A stretch of DNA of 64,000 nt from Winogradskyella sp. (GTDB lineage Bacteria > Bacteroidota > Bacteroidia > Flavobacteriales > Flavobacteriaceae). Location of the stretch: contig PBLD01000001.1 of the NCBI GenBank assembly GCA_002722255.1, positions 617,797-681,796 on the forward strand. The letters run 5' to 3'. The position numbers were made by a program, and so were the translations under genes. Positions within the stretch are counted from its first letter, which is position 1. Every line of letters begins with the position of its first letter. The notes beneath the pieces were generated by a model, which saw only the letters and a list, made by a program, of their open reading frames with translations, had not been told where the DNA came from and did no database searches. Of the stretch, positions 26,528 to 35,479 are shown one piece after another.

Positions 26528-27583
26528 CTAGTTTTGGAAGTCAGGATTGTTTAAAAAAGAAGGGTCTGAGAGTGTTAGTAGAAAAGCCTTTAAGTCAGCT
26601 TTTTCTTGAGGTGATAATTGTACACCGCCTTGTGCTACTTTTTTCATTAGAGGATCTATAGTTGGAGAATTTTGAAGTCCTTCACTGTAATGATCTATAA
26701 CTTCATCTAGAGTAGCAAACCTGCCATCGTGCATGTATGGTGCTGTATATGCTAAGTTTCGGAGTGATGGTGTTTTAAATTTACCGTTATCATTAGGGTC
26801 ACCTGTAAAAGCTCCTAAGCCTAAATCTGTAAGAGTTGCGTCGAGTCCATTGTTATGAAAATCGTTATCTGTCCATAACGGATTATTTGGGTTGCCATGG
26901 CAATGAAAACAATCTCCCTTATCTTCTCTTAAAAAAATGTCTAAACCATTAAGTTCTTGCTGTGTTAAAGAGGCTTGGCCTAATGAGTATTGATCGAATT
27001 TAGAGTTTGCGGAAATTAAAGTGCGCTCAAACTGGGCTATGGCCTTTGTAATTAAGTCTTTGCTAATTGTTGAGGTGTTAAAGGCTAATTCAAACAATTC
27101 TGGGTATTCAGGGTCATTTTGTAAACGTTCAACAACATCTTCCCAGTTGTTTTGTAGTTCAATAGGATTTGTTACAGGCCCTTCGATTTGTCGCTCTAAA
27201 CTTAGTTCTCTTCCTGTCCATGTAAAACGTTCATTATAATTCCATGCTAAATTAAATAAAGGCATAGAGTTGCGAAAACCAGCAACTCCTGCAACACCTA
27301 TACTGGTTGGTGTGTTATCAGAAAATGCATTTTGAGGAGAATGGCATGAAGCACAAGATTTTGAACCATCAGAAGAAAGAATTCCATCAAAAAATAGTTT
27401 TTTTCCTAAAGCAACTCCTTCAGCTGTTTGAGGATTGTCTGTAGGAATAACAGGAGGAATAATGTTGTTTGAAAATATTTCAGGAATATCAAGAGATAAT
27501 GAAGCGGGTTGGTAGCCTGAATCGTCGCTGGAACAACCAGAACAAATAATAATAAAAGCGATAAGGATGAGTCCATTTTTCAT
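26528..27583 (-). CDS. Di-heme cytochrome c peroxidase family protein, MbnH-like
   Basis: The 351-residue protein has a lipoprotein signal (lipobox CSGCSS), so it is probably anchored in the periplasm or on the outer membrane. There are two c-type haem sites: CASCH in KSCASCHSPQNAFSD and CFHCH in GDCFHCHGNPNN, with a distal Met-bearing region TAPYMHDGRFATL. This is the MauG/CcpA fold. It is encoded 10 bases after an MbnP-like gene; in methanobactin operons MbnH modifies a Trp of MbnP to kynurenine, so here it may modify its neighbour rather than reduce peroxide. This substrate is inferred from context. Confidence 0.9.
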   Translation of the reverse strand: MKNGLILIAFIIICSGCSSDDSGYQPASLSLDIPEIFSNNIIPPVIPTDNPQTAEGVALGKKLFFDGILSSDGSKSCASCHSPQNAFSDNTPTSIGVAGVAGFRNSMPLFNLAWNYNERFTWTGRELSLERQIEGPVTNPIELQNNWEDVVERLQNDPEYPELFELAFNTSTISKDLITKAIAQFERTLISANSKFDQYSLGQASLTQQELNGLDIFLREDKGDCFHCHGNPNNPLWTDNDFHNNGLDATLTDLGLGAFTGDPNDNGKFKTPSLRNLAYTAPYMHDGRFATLDEVIDHYSEGLQNSPTIDPLMKKVAQGGVQLSPQEKADLKAFLLTLSDPSFLNNPDFQN

Positions 27584-27593
27584 CTTAAAATTT

Positions 27594-28364
27594 TTATTGA
27601 ATTACATCTCCTAAACTAAAAACATTTTGTCCGTTTTCATACATCATAATCTGTGCTGTAGAATTAGGCATAAGCGTTTGGTTGTATATATTTAAATCCC
27701 AAAGATTAGGTGTGCTAAACCATTCTGCTATATTCATTTTTACTTCAATTTCTACATCGTTAGTAATAGCTATAGCGCCAAGGTTTACGGTAAAAAATGT
27801 ATCTTGTGGAAATGTTGGATTAGCACCTAAATTATCAACAGCTCTTATAGCATGGTAATTAAAACCTTGCTCTTCGTTATTGGAGTTAATAAACTTACCA
27901 TCAAATTGCATATAGTGATAACCACCTCCCATCATCTCTGGTACATTAAATGAAGCCGAATTTAAATCGGTGTAATTTTCGGCATTATCTTCATTATCTA
28001 AACCAAAAGTAAAAGACACATTTGTGTAATTGCCAGTAGGAATCTGATTATTTGGAGTATACTCTAAGTTTATTTCATTGGTGAGATCTACTAAATTATA
28101 GACATCAAGTTCAATTTCCTCTCCATTAGCTTTTGTGAATGTAATATCTGAAATAACGTAGCGAAGACGCTCAAATCCAATAGATTCACCATTTGCATTT
28201 ACATATTGAATCGGTCCAAAATCAAAATTTCTTATCAGTGTGCCATTCCAATTATGTGTAAACTTAAATGTTGCTGAAACCTCAGATGGACTAACAGAAT
28301 CATCACTAGAGTTGCATGAGACAAATAACAAGATTAAACATAAGATTGAAACGTTTTTTTTCAT
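27594..28364 (-). CDS. MbnP-like lipoprotein
   Basis: The 256-residue protein has a lipoprotein signal ending LLFVSCNSS. The mature protein resembles the MbnP family (periplasmic copper-binding partner of MbnH): an opening ATFKFTHNWNG segment, RLRYVISDITF, GGGYHYMQFDGKF with a His, and IAEWFSTPNLWDL near the C-terminus. In the methanotroph protein a Trp is converted to kynurenine at the copper site; the Trp residues of the last motif are candidates here. It lies 13 bases after a propeller lipoprotein gene and 10 bases before the di-heme peroxidase, as part of a four-gene operon. The Bacteroidota homologues are not characterised to my knowledge. Confidence 0.82.
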   Translation of the reverse strand: MKKNVSILCLILLFVSCNSSDDSVSPSEVSATFKFTHNWNGTLIRNFDFGPIQYVNANGESIGFERLRYVISDITFTKANGEEIELDVYNLVDLTNEINLEYTPNNQIPTGNYTNVSFTFGLDNEDNAENYTDLNSASFNVPEMMGGGYHYMQFDGKFINSNNEEQGFNYHAIRAVDNLGANPTFPQDTFFTVNLGAIAITNDVEIEVKMNIAEWFSTPNLWDLNIYNQTLMPNSTAQIMMYENGQNVFSLGDVIQ

Positions 28365-28377
28365 TTTGATACTATTT

Positions 28378-29700
28378 TTAATCTATTTTGATGATTAGTA
28401 AATCTGTAAACCCTTTATTGTTTAAGATATCTCCATCTGTACTGTTTGTGTCGCCTACAGCTATAATTGAGCCATTTGCAAGTTCAGCAACATCATAAGA
28501 GAAATCTATGTTAGAACCACCAATAGTAGTTTCCCATATTAGATTTCCACTATTGTTTGTTTTTAAAACCCAGGCATCATTTTGTCCTTTATTTTCTGAC
28601 ACATCCATGTCGCTACTTCGAGAACTACCAGAGAGTAAAAAACTATTGTCTTGAGTTTTCTTAATCGCTCTGGCTACATCAAAACTAGAACCACCAAGGG
28701 TCTTTTCCCAAATTAGGTTTCCTGTAGGTGATATTTTTATTAACCATAAATCTGCTGCACCTTTGTTTTGAGATATATCATTATCGCTACTACGCGTATC
28801 ACCAGCAACAATATAGTTGCCATCATCTGTTTTAATTATAGCTCTGGCTTCATCGATTTGAGAACCTCCAAAGGACTTTTCCCAAACTAAATCCCCAGAC
28901 TCAGAAATTTTAATAATCCAAAAATCATAGGTGCCAATATTGCCAGAAATATCTGTGTCTTCACTGTCTGAACTTCCTGCAATTATAAAACCGTTATCAT
29001 CTGTTTGAACTGCTCCATAAGGTGTATCGGTAAAGTTTCCACCAAAGTAACGACTCCATTCTAAATTACCAGAATTATCAAGCTTTAAAGCCCAGTAATC
29101 TCCACCAGCATGTCTGTTAGCTGTTCTTTGAGAATTGCCTTCACCTCCTGAGGCTGTAACATCCAAAACACCAGTGATTAAATAGCCTTGATTATTTGTT
29201 TCAATTACAGAAATACCAGTATCTGTGCCTTGGTAACCAAACGATTTTTCCCAAGAAATATTTCCATCAGAATCTAATTTTACTAACCAATAGTCTTGTA
29301 ATCCTGAATTAACTGAAGTATCACCATCATTGCTAAAACTGTATCCTAAAATAGCATAACCTCCATCTGAAGTTTGAATTATATCATAACCTCTGTCGTC
29401 TGCTGTTCCGCCATAGGTTTTTTGCCATTGCAGTTGGTCGTTAGCGTCAAATTTTAAAACCCAATAGTCAAAACTTTCATCTTGCTTATCAGTAATGTCG
29501 TTATCATTGCTTTGGGTATAGCCTAAAATAGCATAACCTCCATCTGAAGTTGCTGCAATAGACTGTGCACTATCATTTTTGGTGCCACCATAGGTTTTGA
29601 CAAATGTTAATTGGCCAACGTTATTCACAGCTAAATTATCGTCGCTACTACAATTTAGCAGTAGTAAAACCAAAAAACAGTATGCGACTTTACTAATCAT
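28378..29700 (-). CDS. Beta-propeller lipoprotein with GG-Y-x-G-D repeats
   Basis: The 440-residue protein has a lipoprotein signal (lipobox LLNCSS). The rest is about seven repeats of roughly 55 residues, each with a variant of SDGGYAILGYTQS, GD/ND, DYWVLKFD, WQKTYGGT and D-R/A. These are the blades of a beta-propeller. Part of the repeat is also repeated at DNA level, for example CCATCTGAAGTT with its flanks near 29362 and 29540. It sits 5 bases after the LVIVD protein gene. The function is unknown; exported, probably surface exposed, and probably a binding or display protein. Confidence 0.85.
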   Translation of the reverse strand: MISKVAYCFLVLLLLNCSSDDNLAVNNVGQLTFVKTYGGTKNDSAQSIAATSDGGYAILGYTQSNDNDITDKQDESFDYWVLKFDANDQLQWQKTYGGTADDRGYDIIQTSDGGYAILGYSFSNDGDTSVNSGLQDYWLVKLDSDGNISWEKSFGYQGTDTGISVIETNNQGYLITGVLDVTASGGEGNSQRTANRHAGGDYWALKLDNSGNLEWSRYFGGNFTDTPYGAVQTDDNGFIIAGSSDSEDTDISGNIGTYDFWIIKISESGDLVWEKSFGGSQIDEARAIIKTDDGNYIVAGDTRSSDNDISQNKGAADLWLIKISPTGNLIWEKTLGGSSFDVARAIKKTQDNSFLLSGSSRSSDMDVSENKGQNDAWVLKTNNSGNLIWETTIGGSNIDFSYDVAELANGSIIAVGDTNSTDGDILNNKGFTDLLIIKID

Positions 29701-29705
29701 AAGTA

Positions 29706-31157
29706 TTAATTAGACGGTCTTACAATAAATAAACCTCCATTAATGTCACTTACTAAAATATTACCGCTTTCAAAAAACGGATAGATGTTCCATGCACCGT
29801 TAAAAGAGGTGTTGTCATCTGGGATGTAAGTATCTATATAGCCAGTTTCTATCATTATACCAGTGTCTATACTAGAAATATCAATGGCTCTAAGTCCTGC
29901 AGTATAATTAGCTACATAAAACGTATCGCCAACCACATAACCGTTATGGTCTATTGCTGCAGTTGGACCAAAGTATTCCATATGGTATAATGGGTTATCC
30001 AAGTCACTAAAATCAAAAACAATAGTTCTAGAATTAATCCCAAAACTTATTTCATCAACCTCATCACCAAGTAAAAAATATACCATATCATCTGTAAACC
30101 AACCTTGATGTGCGTACCCTAAGTTACCATAATCTATAGTTGAAATTTGAGTGGGATTTGCTTTATCAGTGACATCTACAATTACGACTTCATTCTCATT
30201 ACTACCAATTAGAATTTCTCTACCTGTGTAGTCTGCATCTGGTCCGTTGTAAGTTATAACCTGAGCATCATGAGAGTAGGCATCATCTGCATAACCACCA
30301 GCAAAAACAGGAGATGTTGGGTTTTGGATATTAATAAAATGCGGACCTCCATTAAAGGTGTCAGATCCTACAACGTATGCAGATCCGCTATCTTCATTAA
30401 TTACAATGTTATGAGCCTTGCCAAATTCATTATAGTTGGCATCTGCTGTAAATGTTTCAGGAGGATTTACGACATTTCGCAAACGTGTTAAATCAAAAAC
30501 TTGCATTCCATGACCAGGTGCTTCACTTACTATAAATGCATGATTATTGTACACTTTAATATCTCTCCAAGGACTATTAGTTGTGGCTGTTGGTAAAGTT
30601 CCTAGCAAAATAGGATTTGATGGATCTGTAATATCAACAAATGCTGCGTTTGTTGTGGTGCATACTAAAGCATATTCATTTCCCGTTTCAGGATCTGTCC
30701 AACCCCAAGAATCATTACCTTCAGAACCATCACCTCCTAAAACATCAATAGGTATATGACTCATGAGGTCAAAACCACTGCAAGGGTGACCATTGGCTAA
30801 TCCATTTTCACAAGGAAATTGTGGTAAAATAGTATTATCATCACAAGCATCACCTATACCATCATTGTCGGCATCTTCTTGTAAAGGATTAGCAATTAGT
30901 GGGCAATTATCGTTAATGTCTAGAACACCATCATTATCATCATCGTCGTCACAAGCATTTCCAAGTCCGTCTCCATCTGTGTCAAGTTGGTCTTCGTTAG
31001 CTATTGTTGGACAGTTATCATTACTGTCTAAAACGGTATCATTATCGGAATCAGAATTGCTATTGCCGTCATCATCAGAGCATCCTATTATTGAAACAGA
31101 TAGAAAGACGCATGCAATAAGCTGAAAGCATAATCTTTTTAGGGCAGTAAAATTCAT
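29706..31157 (-). CDS. Choice-of-anchor B / LVIVD protein with thrombospondin type 3 repeats
   Basis: The 483-residue protein has a lipoprotein signal (SIIGCSDDD). Calcium-binding thrombospondin type 3-like repeats fill about 36-107 ([20 protein letters not shown] and [14 protein letters not shown]). An LVIVD-type beta-propeller follows, with blades such as [14 protein letters not shown] and [15 protein letters not shown]. The start [20 protein letters not shown] fits the choice-of-anchor B family. It is the first gene of the operon with the beta-propeller, MbnP-like and MbnH-like proteins. The product is an exported lipoprotein of unknown task. Confidence 0.88.
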   Translation of the reverse strand: MNFTALKRLCFQLIACVFLSVSIIGCSDDDGNSNSDSDNDTVLDSNDNCPTIANEDQLDTDGDGLGNACDDDDDNDGVLDINDNCPLIANPLQEDADNDGIGDACDDNTILPQFPCENGLANGHPCSGFDLMSHIPIDVLGGDGSEGNDSWGWTDPETGNEYALVCTTTNAAFVDITDPSNPILLGTLPTATTNSPWRDIKVYNNHAFIVSEAPGHGMQVFDLTRLRNVVNPPETFTADANYNEFGKAHNIVINEDSGSAYVVGSDTFNGGPHFINIQNPTSPVFAGGYADDAYSHDAQVITYNGPDADYTGREILIGSNENEVVIVDVTDKANPTQISTIDYGNLGYAHQGWFTDDMVYFLLGDEVDEISFGINSRTIVFDFSDLDNPLYHMEYFGPTAAIDHNGYVVGDTFYVANYTAGLRAIDISSIDTGIMIETGYIDTYIPDDNTSFNGAWNIYPFFESGNILVSDINGGLFIVRPSN

Positions 31158-31253
31158 AACCTTTTTTTAAGCAATTTACGGTAAATTTTACACATTGTTA
31201 AAATTACCATATAATTAACGCTCTTATAAATTCCTTTATTTAAAAAAGCATAA

Positions 31254-31261
31254 TATTTTTG
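31254..31261 (+). promoter_or_regulatory. Putative -7 element of thiL (TATTTTTG)
   Basis: This is a TAnnTTTG match ending 4 bases before the thiL ATG. If it is used, the thiL mRNA would be leaderless or nearly so. Confidence 0.45.
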
Positions 31262-31265
31262 CAGT

Positions 31266-32318
31266 ATGATAGAAGATAAGAACCCTAAAAGAACTCCTTT
31301 GAGCGAGTTAGGTGAGTTTAAGCTAATAGACCACTTAACTGAACATTTTAAGATTAATCATAAGTCTACCGTAAAAGGTGTTGGCGATGATGCGGCAGTT
31401 TTAAGTTTTGGAAAAAAACAAATTGTTGTGTCTACAGATTTATTGGTAGAAGGAGTACATTTCGATTTGAGTTATGTGCCGTTAAAACATTTGGGTTATA
31501 AGGCTGTAATGGTTAATCTTTCAGACGTTTATGCCATGAACGCTAAAGCGACACAAATCACAGTTTCTATAGCTGTGTCTAATCGTTTTCCATTAGAGGC
31601 TTTAGAAGAGTTATATGCTGGTATTACAACTGCTGCTGAGCTTTACAAAATTGATGTTGTTGGAGGTGATACTACATCATCAACTTCTGGTTTAATTATT
31701 TCTATTACTGCGATTGGTGAAGTTGAAGAAGGAAACGAAGTCTTACGTTCTGGAGCAAAACCAAATGATTTGTTAGTTGTAACTGGCGATATTGGTGGAG
31801 CTTACATGGGATTGCAAGTGCTAGAGCGTGAAAAAGAAGTTTTTAAAGTAAACCCAAATTCACAGCCAGATTTGTCCATGTACACTTATATTGTTGAAAG
31901 ACAATTAAAACCCGAAGCACGCAGAGATATTATAGAGTTGCTTCAAAAATTAGAGGTGAAGCCTACGAGTATGATTGATATTAGTGATGGTTTATCTTCT
32001 GAAGTTATTCATTTATGCAAGCAAAGTAAAGTTGGTGTAGATATTTATGAAAATAAAATTCCCTTAGATCCACAAGTAATTTCTACATGCGAAGAATTTA
32101 ACATAGACAGTACAACTGTAGCTTTAAATGGTGGAGAAGATTATGAATTGTTAATGACAATTTCACAAGAAGATTACCCTAAAATTAAAGGAAATCCTAA
32201 TTTAACTGTAATTGGTTATATGACGGAAGAAGAAAGAGGAATGCACTTAGTAACAAGGGCAGAGCAGAAAATACCGATTATTGCAAAAGGGTGGAATGCG
32301 CTTAATAATCAATCATAA
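31266..32318 (+). CDS. thiL: Thiamine-monophosphate kinase ThiL
   Basis: The 350-residue enzyme phosphorylates thiamine monophosphate to thiamine diphosphate with ATP. It shows the PurM/ThiL fold motifs: GVGDDAAVL near residue 40, STDLLVEGVHFDL, VNLSDVYAMNAKAT, GGDTTSS and the C-terminal NGGEDYELLMTI. The start is at the conserved MIEDKNPKRTPLSELGEF. It stands alone, with divergent and convergent neighbours; its 3' end overlaps that of the CxxC gene at 32302 by 17 bases. Confidence 0.97.
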   Translation: MIEDKNPKRTPLSELGEFKLIDHLTEHFKINHKSTVKGVGDDAAVLSFGKKQIVVSTDLLVEGVHFDLSYVPLKHLGYKAVMVNLSDVYAMNAKATQITVSIAVSNRFPLEALEELYAGITTAAELYKIDVVGGDTTSSTSGLIISITAIGEVEEGNEVLRSGAKPNDLLVVTGDIGGAYMGLQVLEREKEVFKVNPNSQPDLSMYTYIVERQLKPEARRDIIELLQKLEVKPTSMIDISDGLSSEVIHLCKQSKVGVDIYENKIPLDPQVISTCEEFNIDSTTVALNGGEDYELLMTISQEDYPKIKGNPNLTVIGYMTEEERGMHLVTRAEQKIPIIAKGWNALNNQS

Positions 32319-32532
32319 GAAGCTTCTGGCTTCTTTCTAAGCGCTTATTATGTACGCGGTTTAAAACCGAATTAATTTCTTTGTATTTTGGTGTTAACGG
32401 AATGAATTTTCCGTTTCCATCAATTGTCATTTCAGAGCTGCAGCGTTTGCATTTATATTCTTTAACATGATAGGTTACTACTTTAGAAACTTCAAAATCA
32501 TGTCCTATTAAAGAGCATAACACATTCTTCAT
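32302..32532 (-). CDS. Small CxxC zinc-ribbon-like protein, paralogue 2
   Basis: The 76-residue protein has a Cys followed by IGHDF near the start, CKRC at about 28-31, GNGKF, then the tail LTPKYKEINSVLNRVHNKR, probably helical. About half of its residues match the adjacent protein at 32618, so a tandem duplication is likely. Its 3' end overlaps that of thiL by 17 bases. It may bind zinc through Cys/His and CxxC; the function is unknown. Confidence 0.7.
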   Translation of the reverse strand: MKNVLCSLIGHDFEVSKVVTYHVKEYKCKRCSSEMTIDGNGKFIPLTPKYKEINSVLNRVHNKRLERSQKLLMIDY

Positions 32533-32617
32533 TGTGAGTACTTTTTTCTTAGTTAAGGGATTATTTAATTAAGGATTTTAAATATAAGAAAAAGAGTTAT
32601 TCACAGGTTGTTAACAC

Positions 32618-32860
32618 TTAACAAATCGACGAATTGAATGTTTTTCGCTTTAAACGCATCATTCTGTTATTGTATATGCGCTCCAAAGCAGAATTTATCT
32701 CCTGATATTTTGGCGTTAATTCCGTAAGCTGACCATTGCTGTTTGTTGTCAATTGCTTTTTGCAACAAGAACAAGTATATTCTTTAACATGGTTTGTTAC
32801 TTTTCTTGTCATCTTGTAATTGTGACCGAAGAAATCACAGTATAGTTTAGTTGCTGACAT
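32618..32860 (-). CDS. Small CxxC zinc-ribbon-like protein, paralogue 3
   Basis: The 80-residue protein has CDFFGHNY near the start and CSCC at about 31-34, then the helical tail LTPKYQEINSALERIYNNR, nearly the same as that of the gene at 32302. It has an additional C-terminal Cys. The third related copy is at 26184. The conserved spacing of Cys, Gly-His and CxxC suggests one zinc-binding fold. The function is unknown. Confidence 0.7.
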   Translation of the reverse strand: MSATKLYCDFFGHNYKMTRKVTNHVKEYTCSCCKKQLTTNSNGQLTELTPKYQEINSALERIYNNRMMRLKRKTFNSSIC

Positions 32861-32936
32861 AGTAGGTTAGGATTTAAGGTAAACATTTTGAGTTGGTTAA
32901 ACTTAATAAATAAATTACTCAAAACGTCAAAAAGTA

Positions 32937-33713
32937 TTATTTTTCGATGAATTGTAATAAAAAGTAAGTTAATTCTGATAAATTCTCTATGTAACTCATA
33001 TGCCCTTCAGAAAATTCAGCAACATTTATATCTGTATTTTCAATTTTTGAAAGAAGTTGCTCTCTATTGATTAGTGTGTCTTTTTTGCCAATGATTATCA
33101 GTTTATCAGCATTAAGAGTATTAAAAACTTCAAATCGGTTCGGTCTAAGCTTCATACCTTCATTAGCAGCCATGTAGCCTTGAAGCGATGTCTTAAGTGC
33201 AATATCTAAAGCCCATTCGTATTCTACTTTGAAGCTAATCCTACTTTCAGGCGCAAAAAGATTAGCAAAAGACATACGCACTAAATTTTCAAAATTAGTC
33301 TTTGCCATGTCGTTGGCACGTGTTCTTAACGCTTTACGTTCTTCACTGTCAGCTTCAAACGTAGAATTCATCAAACAAAGTCCATCAAAAAGTTGAGGTT
33401 GTTGTTCTGCCAATGCTAAAGCCACATAGCCTCCCATAGAATGACCAATAAACTTTGCTTTTTTAACTTCTAAATGTTGTAAAACTGCAAACACCGCGTC
33501 AGCCATGTCTTCCATTGTGTGTACATAGCCTAAAGATGCTGTTTCTCCATGTCCTAATAAATCTATGCAAACTACTTTATGTGTTCTTGCGATTTCAGGA
33601 ACTAAGTCGCGCCACATTTCAGATGTTTCTAAAAATCCGTGCAACAAAACAACAATTTCACCTTTGCCAGAAACTGTAAAATAAACACTAATGTTTTTGT
33701 AGTCTATAGTCAT
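32937..33713 (-). CDS. Alpha/beta hydrolase
   Basis: The 258-residue alpha/beta hydrolase has the oxyanion-hole motif LLHGFLETSEMWRD, the nucleophile elbow GHSMGGY (Ser at about 95), a likely catalytic Asp near GKKDTLI, and the catalytic His in SEGHMSYIE. There is no signal peptide, so it is cytoplasmic. The substrate cannot be told; relatives include esterases and lipases. A TAACTTTG element sits only 5 bases before the ATG. Confidence 0.9.
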   Translation of the reverse strand: MTIDYKNISVYFTVSGKGEIVVLLHGFLETSEMWRDLVPEIARTHKVVCIDLLGHGETASLGYVHTMEDMADAVFAVLQHLEVKKAKFIGHSMGGYVALALAEQQPQLFDGLCLMNSTFEADSEERKALRTRANDMAKTNFENLVRMSFANLFAPESRISFKVEYEWALDIALKTSLQGYMAANEGMKLRPNRFEVFNTLNADKLIIIGKKDTLINREQLLSKIENTDINVAEFSEGHMSYIENLSELTYFLLQFIEK

Positions 33714-33718
33714 ATTTG

Positions 33719-33726
33719 CAAAGTTA
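33719..33726 (-). promoter_or_regulatory. Putative -7 element of the alpha/beta hydrolase gene (TAACTTTG)
   Basis: The minus strand reads TAACTTTG ending 5 bases before the ATG, so the mRNA may be leaderless. A TTG at 33750-33752 lies 23 bases further upstream, longer than the usual 19-20. Confidence 0.45.
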
Positions 33727-33800
33727 ATTTTTGAAATTGGTTAGCGAAGCAATCCCTTTCATATTTGTTATATTTACCGCTCATTATTGTTATTATTATA

Positions 33801-33912
33801 CGTCAGTTCGAGTGAATTTCAATCAAGATATGGATTGAAATTAGTATCGAGAACAGGTATTGAATAGTTCTCGATACTATTCCGAATGAATTCAGAATCA
33901 CTCGAACTGAAG
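33801..33912. repeat. Dispersed palindromic repeat, family A, copy 1
   Basis: The termini CGTCAGTTCGAGTGA and TCACTCGAACTGA are inverted. Inside lie two further hairpins: TTTCAATC/GATTGAAA, and AGTATCGAGAAC/GTTCTCGATACT (12-bp perfect arms). The element could fold into a branched structure. The same ends and the same TATCGAGAAC hairpin occur at 36837-36956 and 46070-46200. No coding potential. Confidence 0.8.
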
Positions 33913-33928
33913 AAAAAATAAAATTTCT

Positions 33929-35479
33929 ATGCTGTTAAAACGACTTTTTATCGCCCTTCTTTTAGTAAGTAGCACTAGCCTTTCTGCTCAATTGAATGAG
34001 GCTGAAATTGATAAATTAGTAAAAGAAACGCTCATAACTTTTGATGTGCCAGGCATCTCGGTTGGTGTGTTTAAAGATGGAAAAGAGGTCTATGCAAAAG
34101 GACATGGAGTACGATCTTTAACCTCTAAAAAAGACATGAATTCTGAAACCTTAGTCGGTGTAGCGTCTAACAGTAAGGGTTTTACCTGTTTTGCTTTAGC
34201 GATGTTGGTTGACGAAGGGAAATTAGATTGGGACGATCCTGTGCGTAAGTACATTCCAGAGTTTCAATTACATGATCCTTGGGTTACCGAGAATTTTACG
34301 GTCAGAGATTTGGTAACACACAGAAGCGGCATGGGATTAGGTGCTGGTGACCTTATGTTTTTTCCTGAAGGGAATGATTTTACGGTTCAGGATATCATTG
34401 ATAACGTGAAATATTTAGAACCTGAAACATCCTTCAGAAGTAAGTTTGCCTATAACAATAATATGTTCATCATTGCTGGTGAAGTTTTAAAACGCATCAG
34501 TGGATTGTCCTGGGAAGATTTCATTGAAACTAAGATTATGAAACCTGTTGGCATGACGAGTTCTAAAGCATCCTACAACAGAGTAAAAGATAAGTCTAAT
34601 ATTATTGATGCACACACCAGAGCGGAAGGTAAGGTGATTCAAATTCCACACGATTGGAGCGAAACTGCAAATGCAGCAGGTGGTATTGTTAGTAATGTGC
34701 ATGATATGATGACCTGGGCAAAGTTTTTAATGAATGACGCTGTTACAGAAAAGGGAGAACGTTTATTGAGCGAAGCACAGTTTCACGAGCTTTGGCAATT
34801 GCAAACACCATTAAAAGTCAGAGCCAACGACTCTTACGATTCTAACTTTAGAGGTTACGGATTGGGTTGGTTTGTAACTGATGTGAAAGGTGGTCACAAA
34901 CAAGTGTATCATACAGGTGGATTGATTGGCACTGTGACGCAGTTTACCATGATACCTGATTTAGATTTAGCGATTGTAGTATTAACCAATCAAATGAATG
35001 GTTCTGCATTTACGACAATCACAAACACTATTAAAGATTCATACTTAGGGTACGAAAATCGTAATTGGTTACAGCGTTTAGGGCAGAATAATGCTGACTA
35101 TTTAAAGTATAACGACAGTATAAAAACAGAAGTTTTTGCTCAGGTAGAAAAGGCGAAAACGCAATTAACAACACCAAGTCCAGAGCAAATAGTAGGTACT
35201 TATACAGATGATTGGTTTGGAGATATAACCATTGCACACAATGGCAAAAAATACAGCATCAAATGTGAGCGTTCACCACGTTTATTTGGGGAATTGTTAC
35301 CATACAATGCTACAACATTTGTTGCCAAATGGAATGATAGAAGCTACGATGCTGATGTATTTGTGCAATTTACATTTAATGAAAAGGAAGAAGCGGTTTC
35401 AGCAACGATGAAGTACATTGCACCAATTACCGATTTTAGTTTCGATTTTCACGACTTAGAACTTAAAAAGACCAAATAG
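33929..35479 (+). CDS. Serine hydrolase (class C beta-lactamase/DD-peptidase family)
   Basis: The 516-residue exported protein has a signal peptide (MLLKRLFIALLLVSSTSLSAQ). The S12-type catalytic motifs are SxxK at Ser80-Lys83 in VASNSKGF, YxN in FAYNNNMF, and HTGG near 335 in VYHTGGLIGTV. A C-terminal DUF3471-like domain covers about 400-516 (SPEQIVGTYTDDWFGDITI). Members are peptidases, esterases or beta-lactamases; the substrate is unknown. The brnQ start overlaps its stop by one base, so the two are cotranscribed. A palindromic repeat fills the upstream region. Confidence 0.93.
   Translation: MLLKRLFIALLLVSSTSLSAQLNEAEIDKLVKETLITFDVPGISVGVFKDGKEVYAKGHGVRSLTSKKDMNSETLVGVASNSKGFTCFALAMLVDEGKLDWDDPVRKYIPEFQLHDPWVTENFTVRDLVTHRSGMGLGAGDLMFFPEGNDFTVQDIIDNVKYLEPETSFRSKFAYNNNMFIIAGEVLKRISGLSWEDFIETKIMKPVGMTSSKASYNRVKDKSNIIDAHTRAEGKVIQIPHDWSETANAAGGIVSNVHDMMTWAKFLMNDAVTEKGERLLSEAQFHELWQLQTPLKVRANDSYDSNFRGYGLGWFVTDVKGGHKQVYHTGGLIGTVTQFTMIPDLDLAIVVLTNQMNGSAFTTITNTIKDSYLGYENRNWLQRLGQNNADYLKYNDSIKTEVFAQVEKAKTQLTTPSPEQIVGTYTDDWFGDITIAHNGKKYSIKCERSPRLFGELLPYNATTFVAKWNDRSYDADVFVQFTFNEKEEAVSATMKYIAPITDFSFDFHDLELKKTK

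Noticed and set aside
30793-31125. 110-codon plus-strand frame rich in Ser and Pro
   Set aside because: It is the antisense of the Asp-rich thrombospondin type 3 repeats; composition bias explains the open frame.
32580-32640. Possible origin-like AT-rich stretch with TTATTCACA near 32598
   Set aside because: A single DnaA-box-like TTATTCACA occurs, with no cluster of boxes and no dnaA or origin-linked genes nearby.
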